Source: JAIOTG01 sp964644045 (GTDB taxonomy: Bacteria; Patescibacteriota; Patescibacteriia; Patescibacteriales; JAGXOH01). Taken from it: a stretch of 64,000 bases of DNA. This document shows, piece by piece, positions 41,998 through 49,644 of this stretch. The notes beneath the pieces are model-generated. The model ran no database searches. It was not told the DNA's origin and was given only the letters and a program-made list of their open reading frames with translations. Every line of letters starts with the position of its first letter. Position 1 is the stretch's first letter. A program made the position numbers and the translations under genes. Location: the NCBI GenBank assembly GCA_964644045.1, contig CAZXUK010000001.1, forward strand, positions 1 to 64,000, written 5' to 3'.

Positions 41998-42575
41998 AAA
42001 AAATAAAAAAAACCAAAGGTAAAATAAAAGGACTTGTAATAAAAGGGATTTTAAACTACATAAAAACAGCAGAGTCAGAAAAGAATGTGGAAAAATTCCA
42101 AAAAGCTTTAAAAAAAGAGGGCTTAAAAGATGTTTTTGATAAAAAAATAAAAAGTTTTGAATGGTATCCTCTTTGGTGGTATGCGATTTTAATATTTAAA
42201 ACTCAAGAGATTTTGGGTTGGACCGAGGATGATGTTTTTCAAATGGGATACCAGGCGGCAAAACGCTCTTTAATGGCCAAAATATTTTTAAAATATTTTA
42301 TTGACATTAAAAAGGCGGCTCAAGGCGGGAAACAACATTGGAAACAAATAATATCAACGGGAGAATTAAAAATAAAAAAGACGGATCTTAAAAACAAAAA
42401 AATTGTCTTTAAACTGGAAAATTTTAATATTCATCCTTTGGTTTGCGCGGATATTAAGGGATACATGAAATCCATGGGGGAGTTTATAGTAGGTAAAAAA
42501 AATGTTAATATAAAAGAAACTAAATGCGTGTTTCAGGGCGATCCTTACCATGAGTTTGAGGTTGTCTGGAAATAA
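41988..42575 (+). CDS. Sensor-like protein, possible V4R-type domain, copy 2
   Basis: This 195-residue paralogue of the preceding gene has the same landmarks: GLVIKGILNYIKTAE, EWYPLWWYAILIFKTQEILGW, HPLVCADIKGYMKSMGEF and ETKCVFQGDPYHEFEVVW. Overlapping coding regions suggest coupled translation and a heterodimer. Shared Cys, His and Trp residues would be the first candidates for a ligand or metal site. It ends 17 bases before the histidine kinase gene. Confidence 0.6.
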   Translation: MEIKKIKKTKGKIKGLVIKGILNYIKTAESEKNVEKFQKALKKEGLKDVFDKKIKSFEWYPLWWYAILIFKTQEILGWTEDDVFQMGYQAAKRSLMAKIFLKYFIDIKKAAQGGKQHWKQIISTGELKIKKTDLKNKKIVFKLENFNIHPLVCADIKGYMKSMGEFIVGKKNVNIKETKCVFQGDPYHEFEVVWK

Positions 42576-42592
42576 TTATTTAATTTATAAAC

Positions 42593-44188
42593 ATGAGAAA
42601 AGAAGAAAATTTTCTGATAGAAAACTTGCAAGAAGATTTAGAAAATTTAGAAAGATATATTGAAGAATATTCTCTTTTTCTTCCTTTGGCGGTATACTCG
42701 GTTAACCCCGTGGGCATAATAGTGGATGTCAATCAAGCGGGAAAAGACTTAAGTAATTATAAAGAAACAGAAATAGTGGGGCAAAATATAGAAACAATTT
42801 TTAAAAATAAAAAAAAAGTTAAAAACGCTTTTAAACAAACCCTAAAAAAGGGCAATGTCAAAAACAAAGAAGAAATTCTTTTAACTAAACAAAACAAAGA
42901 GGTCCCCGTAAGATTCTCCGCCTCTGTACGTCAAGATCAAAAAAGCAATATTATCGGATGTTTCGTCGCTCTTAACGATATTACGGAAATAAAAAAATTC
43001 CAAAATAAACTGGAGGACAAGGTTAAACAAAGAACCCGTGAGTTGGAAAAAACCAAAAACGAATTAGCTGAAACTTTAAAAGAAACCAAAGAAACTAAAG
43101 AAAAAGTGGAGGAAGAAAAAAACAAGACCTCTGCCATAATCTCCAATTTGGTTAACCCCATAATCATAATAGATTCCGAAAATAAAATAAACCTCTTCAA
43201 CCCTAAAGCAAAAGAGGTTTTGGGCTTTAAAAAATCCGATATTGGAAAAAAAATAGATAAAAAAGACAATTATTCCCTGGAAAATTTCAAAGATCTTATC
43301 AAAAAAGAACATAAAATAAAAAAAGGTAAAAATATGGACCCCCCGATACCGGAAGAAGAAGAACTAAACATTGAACACCAAGGAGAAACCTTGACTTACA
43401 AAATAGTTACCACTAAGGTTTATGATAAGAAAAACAAATATTTGGGAACCATGAAAACTTTTTCCGATCTCACCCGAGAAAAAAGAATCAACCGCTTAAA
43501 AACGGAGTTTGTCTCTATTGCCGCTCACCAGCTAAGAACCCCTTTGTCAGCTATAAAATGGGCTTTAAAAATGATCTTGGACGGAGATACAGGCACGATA
43601 AACAAAGACCAAAGAGAGATCCTGACCAAGGGCTTTGAAAGCAATGAAAGGATGATAAAATTGGTTAATGACATGCTCAATGTCTCCCGGATAGAAGAAG
43701 GGCGACTACAATATTCTTTTGAAAAAACCAACTTTAAGGAAGTCTATGAAACCGTAGTAAACAATATAAAAAACAAATTAGAGAAAAAAAATATAAAATT
43801 CAACATTAAAAAACCGCAAAAAATGCCTTCGGTTTATATGGATGATGAAAAAATTAGATTAGTTATACAAAATTTATTGGAAAATGCGGTTAAATATACT
43901 CCGGTAAACGGAACTATAACCCTGGAAATAAAAAAATTAAAAAGAAAAATAAAAGTCAGAGTAAAAGATAACGGAGTGGGCATTCCCAAAAAAGACCAAG
44001 AAAAATTATTTTCCAAATTTTTCCGAGGAGAAAATGTAAAAAAAATGCAAACTAGCGGAACCGGATTGGGGCTTTTTATAGCCAATAATATAATTAAAAA
44101 ACACGGCGGAGAAATACATTTTAAAAGCCAAGAGGGAAGAGGGACCGAATTTTACTTTTATCTTCCCCTTAATAAAAATAACAATTAA
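42593..44188 (+). CDS. Soluble PAS-PAS histidine kinase
   Basis: The 531-residue kinase has no membrane segment. PAS 1 lies at about 28-145 (YSVNPVGIIVDVNQAGKDL to FVALNDITEI), followed by a coiled coil (about 145-185). PAS 2 lies at about 180-300 (NLVNPIIIIDSENKINLFN). The dimerisation domain has the phospho-acceptor His in FVSIAAHQLRTPLSAIKW (near 310). The ATPase domain has QNLLENAVKYTP, DNGVGIPKKDQEKLF and GTGLGLFIA. Cytosolic PAS domains and the two sensor-like proteins upstream imply an intracellular signal. Confidence 0.95.
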   Translation: MRKEENFLIENLQEDLENLERYIEEYSLFLPLAVYSVNPVGIIVDVNQAGKDLSNYKETEIVGQNIETIFKNKKKVKNAFKQTLKKGNVKNKEEILLTKQNKEVPVRFSASVRQDQKSNIIGCFVALNDITEIKKFQNKLEDKVKQRTRELEKTKNELAETLKETKETKEKVEEEKNKTSAIISNLVNPIIIIDSENKINLFNPKAKEVLGFKKSDIGKKIDKKDNYSLENFKDLIKKEHKIKKGKNMDPPIPEEEELNIEHQGETLTYKIVTTKVYDKKNKYLGTMKTFSDLTREKRINRLKTEFVSIAAHQLRTPLSAIKWALKMILDGDTGTINKDQREILTKGFESNERMIKLVNDMLNVSRIEEGRLQYSFEKTNFKEVYETVVNNIKNKLEKKNIKFNIKKPQKMPSVYMDDEKIRLVIQNLLENAVKYTPVNGTITLEIKKLKRKIKVRVKDNGVGIPKKDQEKLFSKFFRGENVKKMQTSGTGLGLFIANNIIKKHGGEIHFKSQEGRGTEFYFYLPLNKNNN

Positions 44189-44200
44189 CTTTACAAAAAT

Positions 44201-45037
44201 ATGACAAACAAAAAAGAAACCAAGAAATCCGAAACTAAAATTTTAATAGTGGAAGATGAAAGACCTCTGGCCGATCTTTTGGCCTCCAAATTAAAAAAGG
44301 AGGGGTACGAAGTGGATAATGCTTTTGACGGAGAAGAGGGTTATGAAAAAATAAAAAAGTGGGATCCCGATTTGATTCTTCTGGATATTATTATGCCCAA
44401 AATGGACGGATACGAGGTAATGGAAAAGATTAATGAGGAAAAAAAAGAAATTCCCGTGATCGTAATATCCAATTCCGGGCAACCGGTGGAAATTGAAAAA
44501 ACCAAAAAACTGGGGGCGGTTGATCACCTTATTAAAACCGAATTCAGCCCCACTGATGTTTTAGATAAAGTAAATAATTATCTAAACAATGGCAAGTCAG
44601 AGAAAAAAGATAAAAAAACAAAAAACAAAACCGAACCCAAGGAAGATAACGGTGCGGAAAAAATGGGAATAAATGTTTTATTAGTGGAAGACGAGTCTTT
44701 TTTAAGGAATATGTGCAGCAAACAATTAACTAAGGGCGGTTTTTCGGTTTATGAAGCCAAAAACGGAGAAGAGGCCTTGGATATATTTGAAGAAAGCAAA
44801 ATAGATATAATTCTCCTGGACATAATACTCCCCTCCATAGACGGATTTCAGATCCTTAAAAAAATAAGGAATCACAAAAATAAAGACAAATCCAAAATTC
44901 CGATCATAATGCTTTCCAATTTAGGACAAGACAGCGATATTAAAAAGGCCAAAGATATGGGAGCTGATGACTTTATGGTCAAAGCCAATTTTACTAGCAA
45001 AGAAATTGCCGAAAAAATCAAAAAATATTTTAAATAA
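44201..45037 (+). CDS. Response regulator with two receiver domains and no output domain
   Basis: The 278-residue protein is two receiver domains joined by a Lys-rich linker (about 128-150). Each has the acidic pair, phospho-acceptor Asp and conserved Lys. Receiver 1 has IVEDERPLAD, LILLDIIMPKMDGYE and DHLIKTE. Receiver 2 has LVEDESFLRN, IILLDIILPSIDGFQ and DDFMVKA. There is no DNA-binding or enzymatic domain, so it must act by protein contact or phosphate relay. It is encoded 13 bases after the kinase. Confidence 0.93.
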   Translation: MTNKKETKKSETKILIVEDERPLADLLASKLKKEGYEVDNAFDGEEGYEKIKKWDPDLILLDIIMPKMDGYEVMEKINEEKKEIPVIVISNSGQPVEIEKTKKLGAVDHLIKTEFSPTDVLDKVNNYLNNGKSEKKDKKTKNKTEPKEDNGAEKMGINVLLVEDESFLRNMCSKQLTKGGFSVYEAKNGEEALDIFEESKIDIILLDIILPSIDGFQILKKIRNHKNKDKSKIPIIMLSNLGQDSDIKKAKDMGADDFMVKANFTSKEIAEKIKKYFK

Positions 45038-45051
45038 AATTTTTAAAAATC

Positions 45052-45261
45052 CTAAGCTTTTTTTCTTAAAGAAGCGGCCACTACCAGCATATAGATACCA
45101 GACAAGCCTACTAAGCCGTAAACCACCCTGGATAAAGCGCTCATTTCTCCAAAAATAGTAGCAACTAAATCAAAATCAAAAGCCGCTACCAAGCCCCAAT
45201 TCAAGGCCCCAACGATGACTAAAATTAGGCAAACCCAATCTAAAATTTTTAATTTATTAAT
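45052..45261 (-). CDS. DUF378-family small membrane protein, non-ATG start
   Basis: The 69-residue frame reads INKLKILDWVCLILVIVGAL, then NWGLVAAFDFDLVATIFG and VVYGLVGLSGIYMLVVAA. This is the typical two-helix DUF378 protein with its NWGL motif. No ATG, GTG or TTG fits in frame. A near-perfect ribosome-binding sequence (AGGGGGTGA) lies 6 bases before an ATT codon at 45261, which I take as the start. An unusual AUU start or a recent start-codon mutation are both possible. It is convergent with the response regulator gene. Confidence 0.7.
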   Translation of the reverse strand: MNKLKILDWVCLILVIVGALNWGLVAAFDFDLVATIFGEMSALSRVVYGLVGLSGIYMLVVAASLRKKA

Positions 45262-45336
45262 ATATACTCACCCCCTTTCTGTTAAAGATTATATTATCTT
45301 CTTTACTCTAATAATAGAATAAAAAATTAAAAAAAA

Positions 45337-45461
45337 CAATAACGTTAGGAATAAAAGAAGTCGCGAAGCGATTTGGGAAAATTGCGACCTGCCCGCCAAT
45401 CGCTGCGCTCAAGGCGCTGGCAGGCGGGGCCGAGCAATTTTCCTTTTATCCCTTGTTATAC
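45337..45461 (-). repeat. attC-like site 3 (end of ASCH cassette)
   Basis: On the minus strand R'' is GTATAAC (45461-45455). An arm GGATAAAAGGAAAATTGC pairs with GCAATTTTCC and CTTTTATTCC of the other arm, and the site ends at AACGTTATTG (R' GTTATTG, a weak match). One arm contains an unpaired 19-base insertion with its own TCGC-GAA-GCGA hairpin. The terminal loop region has CCTGCC/GGCAGG. The 95 bases beyond it towards the gene (45462-45550) are GC-rich and of the CTTCGTTCG type. Confidence 0.6.
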
Positions 45462-45563
45462 GCCCCGAACGAAACGAAGTGTAGTGAGAGCGCAGCGTGG
45501 TCGAGCGATAGCGAGAATGCAACGTGCCGACGAACGAAGTGAAGAGAGTTGAGAAAACGCCCG

Positions 45564-45908
45564 TTAAACTAATTTGATTCTTATTCCAAGAACACTATAC
45601 TTTTGTTCGTCTTCTTTAGAATAAATACTATAAATTGATTCAGCGAAAGCCCGTTTATCATGATCATCGGGATAACCAAAATAACTCATTGGAAAATCAT
45701 TAACTAAATCTTGAAAAGATTTGTATCTTAAAAGACCGATGACTTCAACAGACAATTCATCATTTAAGTCGGGCAACTTTGAAAAAGTAATTATATCTCC
45801 AAGATTAAGACTTTGTCTTTTTTCATCAAAAAGTCTTATTTCAATTCTCTTTTTGCCCGACTTAATTCTATCAAATGGGCTTTCGTACAATTTCATTTGG
45901 TGTTCCAT
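45564..45908 (-). CDS. ASCH-domain protein, cassette gene
   Basis: The 114-residue protein (start ATG 45908) is an ASCH domain. It has MKLYESPFDRIKSGKKRIEIRLFDEKRQSL-type sequence, in which the SGKK(R/T)IEIRL pocket is typical, then NLGDIITFSK and the closing YSVLGIRI strand. ASCH domains have a PUA-like RNA-binding fold, and some hydrolyse modified cytidines. They are frequent in mobile cassettes. Exact 13-base inverted repeats (GGGCGTTTTCTCA at 45953-45965 and its complement at 45550-45562) flank the gene. An ATG at 45896 is a possible shorter start. No clear ribosome-binding site is seen. Confidence 0.8.
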   Translation of the reverse strand: MEHQMKLYESPFDRIKSGKKRIEIRLFDEKRQSLNLGDIITFSKLPDLNDELSVEVIGLLRYKSFQDLVNDFPMSYFGYPDDHDKRAFAESIYSIYSKEDEQKYSVLGIRIKLV

Positions 45909-46183
45909 AAAGATAAGAATCAAACTAATATTCTTAAAAATTACTATTCGTAGGGCGTTTTCTCAATTTCATTTAATGTGTGCGCTTGATCTGATGTTTC
46001 TTGGAGCAAATCCCGATAGGGTTTGCGGAAAGAAATTTCAGATAAGCAGCTGTTATGCGACAGTTTTCTGCGCTGAGCGTTAGCGAGGCCAGAAAATTGG
46101 CGCATGGCAGTTGCTGGTAAGCGCACACATTATACAAAATTTGATGGGGCCGTGAGCGGAGGCGAACGGTCGCAGCAAATTTT

Positions 46184-46281
46184 GTATAACGTTTGTGATA
46201 ACCGAAGTTCGTTTGACCGAAGGGAAAACGAATTTGGGAAAATGCCGAGCTGAGGCATTTTCCGGTTATCACTTGTTAGAT
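46184..46281 (-). repeat. attC-like site 2 (between cassettes)
   Basis: This is the clearest of the three sites (98 bases). On the minus strand it begins with R'' ATCTAAC (46281-46275), a perfect RYYYAAC. GTGATAACCG and GGAAAATGCC then pair with GGCATTTTCC and CGGTTATCAC, and R' GTTATAC ends at 46184. One arm carries a 32-base extra hairpin (TTCGTTT/AAACGAA). Long imperfect arms with extrahelical bases and a variable centre are the expected attC design. Confidence 0.75.
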
Positions 46282-46363
46282 GAGGGTCTGGTCTGCCTTC
46301 ATTATTATAATTAACAAATAGGCAGACCAGAAGCGCAGCGTCCCCTTGAGTTTTGTTCAATAA

Positions 46364-47044
46364 TTACTTTTTTGTTTCTTTGATTACTTTTTTAATGATT
46401 TCTTGCACTTCGTCGTCGGCAACATACGTGGAATTAAATCTGTTTTTAAGAAGCTCTATAACGTTTTCATAAGTACGAGCTAACAATTTTAATGCGTAGT
46501 ATAGCTCTGTTTTTCCATTAATATCCTTGGCATGTCGCTGAAAACCTCGGATTAAATCGTAGACGGTGTGAGGCTCGCAAACGGGAAGATGTTTGTCTTC
46601 GTTAATCGGCACGTAAGCCATTACAGTTTTTCGTTTTTCAGCAACTGCACCGACAAATCTGTGCATTCCATCAAAGACTCGATAAAATCCTTTTTCATCA
46701 GGGCCACGCATTAAAATTGGTTCATTCCCGAAAGACGCTTCATGAGTAAATCTTTTCTTGATTTCCTCGTCTTGTTCGATAAGTTTTAGGAATTTATCAA
46801 CCGAACGTTCGCATTTATCTATCAGAACATTGTTCCAATCAGGAGTTGTTCCAGTAAAGAGAACTTGGTTTATCGGCACCTCTGTTTTCTGGTACTTAAT
46901 ATTGGGATTAGCTAAAAAGTCGCCAATCCAGTTAAGACGAATTCCGGCATTAACCAAAATGCGTTTTCTTGGATCAAGAAAAGATTTACTCTTCTCGTCC
47001 TCGTGGTCAGCAAGCCCTTCTATGTATTTTTCAAAATCATTCAT
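46364..47044 (-). CDS. Hypothetical cassette protein with ParB/Srx-like core
   Basis: The 226-residue protein starts at ATG 47044 behind an ideal AAGGAGG (9 bases upstream). An ATG-initiated longer frame would start in the attC core and is unlikely. The middle reads IKKRFTHEASFGNEPILMRG, then FYRVFDGMHRFVGAVAEKRKTVMAYVPI. That DGMHRF-x-A motif resembles the GxHR-x-x-A of ParB/sulfiredoxin-like nucleotide-binding domains. There is no helix-turn-helix. The function is unknown. Its position directly after a cassette boundary fits a mobile cassette gene. Confidence 0.7.
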   Translation of the reverse strand: MNDFEKYIEGLADHEDEKSKSFLDPRKRILVNAGIRLNWIGDFLANPNIKYQKTEVPINQVLFTGTTPDWNNVLIDKCERSVDKFLKLIEQDEEIKKRFTHEASFGNEPILMRGPDEKGFYRVFDGMHRFVGAVAEKRKTVMAYVPINEDKHLPVCEPHTVYDLIRGFQRHAKDINGKTELYYALKLLARTYENVIELLKNRFNSTYVADDEVQEIIKKVIKETKK

Positions 47045-47093
47045 TTTATTTTTCCTCCTTAATATATAAAAAGTAATTATTGAACAAAATTTC

Positions 47094-47153
47094 ATCTAAC
47101 TGGTTGTTATACGAACTTTTTGCAGATAAGTAGCAAAAATTTAATGGTTATCT
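47094..47153 (-). repeat. attC-like site 1 (upstream of first cassette)
   Basis: On the minus strand R'' AGATAAC (47153-47147) is followed by CATTAAATTTTTGC, loop TACTTATCT, GCAAAAAGTTCG and R' GTTAGAT (47100-47094), a perfect GTTRRRY. The site is only 60 bases, near the minimum for attC. The 130 bases further out (47154-47284) contain no gene. GGCGTTATAACC at 47267-47278 resembles another core site. Confidence 0.55.
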
Positions 47154-47284
47154 GTATAAATAATAAAAAACTGTAAATTTCTTAACCTTTTAAATTGTAA
47201 AAGTTTTTTTGTTTTTATGCAAATAATTTTAGCTAAAATTGAAAAAATGTTTAGTTAATGTTTTATGGCGTTATAACCAAAATA

Positions 47285-47314
47285 CTCCTAATTTTAATAA
47301 ATTAGGAGCATTTT
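47285..47314. terminator. Terminator next to tRNA-His
   Basis: The stem CTCCTAAT/ATTAGGAG (extended by TT/AA pairs) is followed by a short T-rich run. It separates the cassette array from the tRNA cluster. Confidence 0.6.
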
Positions 47315-47331
47315 ATTCTCTACTTCCTATG

Positions 47332-47404
47332 GGTGGCTACCGGGAGTCGAACCCGGATCGCCGGTGCCACAAACCGGAGTTCTAACCATTGAACCATAGC
47401 CACC
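47332..47404 (-). tRNA. tRNA-His(GUG)
   Basis: The acceptor GTGGCTA pairs with TAGCCAC. The extra G-1 (47404) pairs with C73, the histidine identity element. The anticodon stem CCGGT/ACCGG holds GTG, and the T-arm TCCGGGTTCGACTCCCGGT is normal. Confidence 0.95.
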
Positions 47405-47416
47405 ATAATTACCTCA

Positions 47417-47602
47417 AGCGCACTCGGCAGGATTCGCCCCGCATTCGCAGGGCTATCTCTTAAAATATTTGATTCTTGCGCTTTATTCAAACTAATTTCT
47501 CGAACAAATAGCGCACTCGGCAGGATTCGCCCCGCATTCGCAGGGCTATCTCTTAAAATATTTGATTCTTGCGCTTTATTCAAACTAATTTCTCGAACAA
47601 AT
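47417..47602 (-). repeat. Two tandem 93-bp copies carrying the tRNA-Arg 3' end
   Basis: Units at 47417-47509 and 47510-47602 are essentially identical. Each contains the last 18 bases of tRNA-Arg (CGAATCCTGCCGAGTGCG on the minus strand). In each, this is preceded by an unrelated stretch with a GCCCTGCGAATGCGGGGC hairpin and ATATTTGATTCTTGCGC. The true tRNA-Arg follows in the same phase at 47605. An overlapping reading frame through the repeats has no protein features. Confidence 0.85.
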
Positions 47603-47604
47603 AG

Positions 47605-47678
47605 CGCACTCGGCAGGATTCGAACCTGCGACCTACGGCTTAGAAGGCCGTTGCTCTGTCCGACTGAGCTACGAGTGC
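47605..47678 (-). tRNA. tRNA-Arg(UCU)
   Basis: The acceptor GCACTCG/CGAGTGC, anticodon stem ACGGC/GCCGT with loop CTTCTAA (anticodon TCT) and T-arm CGCAGGTTCGAATCCTGCC are complete. It reads AGA. Its 3' end is duplicated twice downstream. Confidence 0.95.
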
Positions 47679-47758
47679 TTTAATAAAAAAACACCGTTTC
47701 AGGTGATTGCTTGTCTGCTTCGCGAATATTTTAAAATTACCAAAATTATACCTAAAAG

Positions 47759-48355
47759 TCAACTTGTTTTCTCTAAAAAACTCCTTAGTTCTTTAAACGC
47801 CCAGCCCCGATGACTCAAACTGTTTTTCTCTTTCTCGGACATTTCAGCAAAAGTTTTGCTAAACCCTTGGGGAATAAAAATAGCGTCATAAGGAAGGCCG
47901 GGCCTGGGCCGGCCTTGAGAGGACAAGGAAATAATTCCGTCAATCCTGCCTTTAAATGTCCAATGCTCTCCTTGGGGAGAAACCAAAACAGCCGCGCTTT
48001 CAAAATAAGCTTGCCTCGCACCCTCGGGAATATTTTTCATTTTTTCCAAAGTAAAAGAGGCCAAATCTTTGTCCGGACCGGCCCAACGAGCGGACTTAAC
48101 TCCCGGATCCCCTCCCAGGGCTTTAATACAAATACCACTATCGTCGGAAACCGCCCATTCCTTAAGTTTTCCGGCCGCAAAACTGGCCTTTTTATAAGCG
48201 TTACCCATAAAGGTATTTCTGTCTTCTTCCACCTCCTCGGTTATTCCCATCTCTCCGGCACTTAAAATCTCCAATCCCAAATCAGAAAGCATAGCTTTCA
48301 TTTCCTTGATTTTTCCCCGGTTATTACTGGCAAAAACTATTTTTTTTATATTCAT
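47759..48355 (-). CDS. rdgB: XTP/dITP diphosphatase (RdgB/HAM1)
   Basis: The 198-residue house-cleaning pyrophosphatase removes non-canonical purine nucleotides. It starts MNIKKIVFASNNRGKIKEM (the SNNxxK motif). It contains E residues in EEDRNTFMGNAYKKA, DDSGICIKALGG with the catalytic Asp, SARWAG, FxGRIDGI, and ends in LSHRGWAFK. All binding motifs are intact. The upstream gap contains another degenerate copy of the palindromic repeat (about 48430-48460). Confidence 0.95.
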   Translation of the reverse strand: MNIKKIVFASNNRGKIKEMKAMLSDLGLEILSAGEMGITEEVEEDRNTFMGNAYKKASFAAGKLKEWAVSDDSGICIKALGGDPGVKSARWAGPDKDLASFTLEKMKNIPEGARQAYFESAAVLVSPQGEHWTFKGRIDGIISLSSQGRPRPGLPYDAIFIPQGFSKTFAEMSEKEKNSLSHRGWAFKELRSFLEKTS

Positions 48356-48533
48356 AATTACAAACTCACAAATTACACGAATTTTATCATCGGCCTTGCC
48401 GATTAAGCGAACAAATTTACGAACAACCCCGCCTAAGCCCCTCTTTAAAAAGCTTAAAAAAAGCTAAAGAAATTTTACAATCAAACAACAAAACAAGGCA
48501 ACAATTTAACAACATATTTTTCCGATTTGTAAT

Positions 48534-49643
48534 TCATCTTTTATACCACCAAACCGCCAAAGCGGTGGAAATGGGCACAGATAAAATTATACCTATACTT
48601 CCCACCAAGGTTCTAACTATTTCCGTGGCCACGGCCCCGTTGTTAATAATATGCCACCAAGAAGGAAAAGCACTGCTTCCGCTCACAAAAAGCAAAAGCA
48701 AAGGCAAAGATACACCGGCATAAGCCAAAAATAAAGTATTAACCATGGAGCTGATATGGGAAACTCCCACCCGATGACCTTTTTTAAAAATTTCTCCTTT
48801 TGTCTGATAAGGATCGGTTTCTGTTATTTCTTTAACCGTAGTTACTTGGGAAACCACTACATCATCCAAAACCCCCAAACTTCCTATTAAAATTCCGGCG
48901 AGTAACAAACCCTGAAAATTTATATTCTTCTCTCCCAAGCTAACCAAAGGCAGAATATTTTCTCCGCTTAAACCGGTTAGATAAGCTATTTCCATAAAAA
49001 TCCAGGAAAGAAAAAACACTAAGGTCAAACTGATCAAAATGCTAAAAACGGAAATATGGGACACTTGTTTGAAGCCCTCGGTAATATAAATTACCGCCAA
49101 CAAAATCAAGGCCGAGCCCGCAATGGTAATTATAAGAGCGTTACTTCCGCCTAAAATACCGGGAATAATAAATTTTATAATCAGAAAAAAAGTTAAAAAC
49201 AAAGATATCAAAGCTTTTAAACCTTTTAATCTCCCCACCGCAAGCAAAGCCAAAACAAACAAAACCAAAAGCCAGCCCAGGGCGCCGGAGCGCACATAAT
49301 CAGTAATATAATAATTTACATTGCCCTTATGGTCATGCACGGCCGCCACCAAAACCTTATCTCCTTTTTTATAAACCTTGCTATTAGCCGCAACCACCTC
49401 CCCAATCCCGTTAAAAATTATGGTCTCTCCTTTAAACTCTCCTTCTAAAACTTTTAATTCCAATTTTTGTTGAGTAAAATCGCTTGATTTCTTTTCTGCC
49501 CTTTTTTCTTCTAAAATTTTTAACACCCGGGCTTTAAAAATTTTATCAGCCCGTCCGGAAACATTGGCTTGGGCGGTTTGGGCTTGTCCACCAACAGGCA
49601 ACAAAAACAAAAAAATCGCTATTAAGAAAATCTTTTTAAGCAT
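48534..49643 (-). CDS. YibE/F-family membrane protein
   Basis: The 369-residue protein has a signal peptide (about 1-21). An extracytoplasmic beta domain (about 25-125) includes VLEGEFKGETIIFNG and a KGDKVLVAAV strand. Seven or eight TMs with the YibE/F core follow (GVLDDVVVSQVTTVKEITETDP, then GVSHISSMVNTLFLAYAG). The family's function is unknown, and a transport role has been suggested. It is the last gene of a metal/redox-type run, one base after the CDF gene. Confidence 0.85.
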   Translation of the reverse strand: MLKKIFLIAIFLFLLPVGGQAQTAQANVSGRADKIFKARVLKILEEKRAEKKSSDFTQQKLELKVLEGEFKGETIIFNGIGEVVAANSKVYKKGDKVLVAAVHDHKGNVNYYITDYVRSGALGWLLVLFVLALLAVGRLKGLKALISLFLTFFLIIKFIIPGILGGSNALIITIAGSALILLAVIYITEGFKQVSHISVFSILISLTLVFFLSWIFMEIAYLTGLSGENILPLVSLGEKNINFQGLLLAGILIGSLGVLDDVVVSQVTTVKEITETDPYQTKGEIFKKGHRVGVSHISSMVNTLFLAYAGVSLPLLLLFVSGSSAFPSWWHIINNGAVATEIVRTLVGSIGIILSVPISTALAVWWYKR

Positions 49644-49644
49644 A

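Larger units (their letters stand above)
45337..47153 (-). mobile_element. Integron-type gene cassette array without integrase (CALIN-like)
   Basis: Two cassettes read on the minus strand. Cassette 1 (47099 to 46190) begins TTAGAT after the G of an upstream core site GTTAGAT, and its own 3' site opens with ATCTAAC. Cassette 2 (46189 to 45343) begins TTATAC after core site GTTATAC, and its 3' site opens with GTATAAC. This reciprocal match of cassette start and R'' box is the hallmark of circular-cassette insertion. Both genes lie in the same orientation, close behind the cassette starts, without promoters. No tyrosine recombinase or attI is seen within the window. Cassette 2 also holds 200 bases of extra hairpins (45966-46140). 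Confidence 0.7.

Noticed and set aside
47320..47583. 87-codon frame with internal repeats
   Set aside because: It runs through tRNA-His and the 93-bp tRNA-Arg tail repeats, and its repeats are simply the DNA repeats.
47417..47602. CRISPR array
   Set aside because: Only two adjacent 93-bp units without spacers, made of tRNA tail sequence, and no cas genes nearby.
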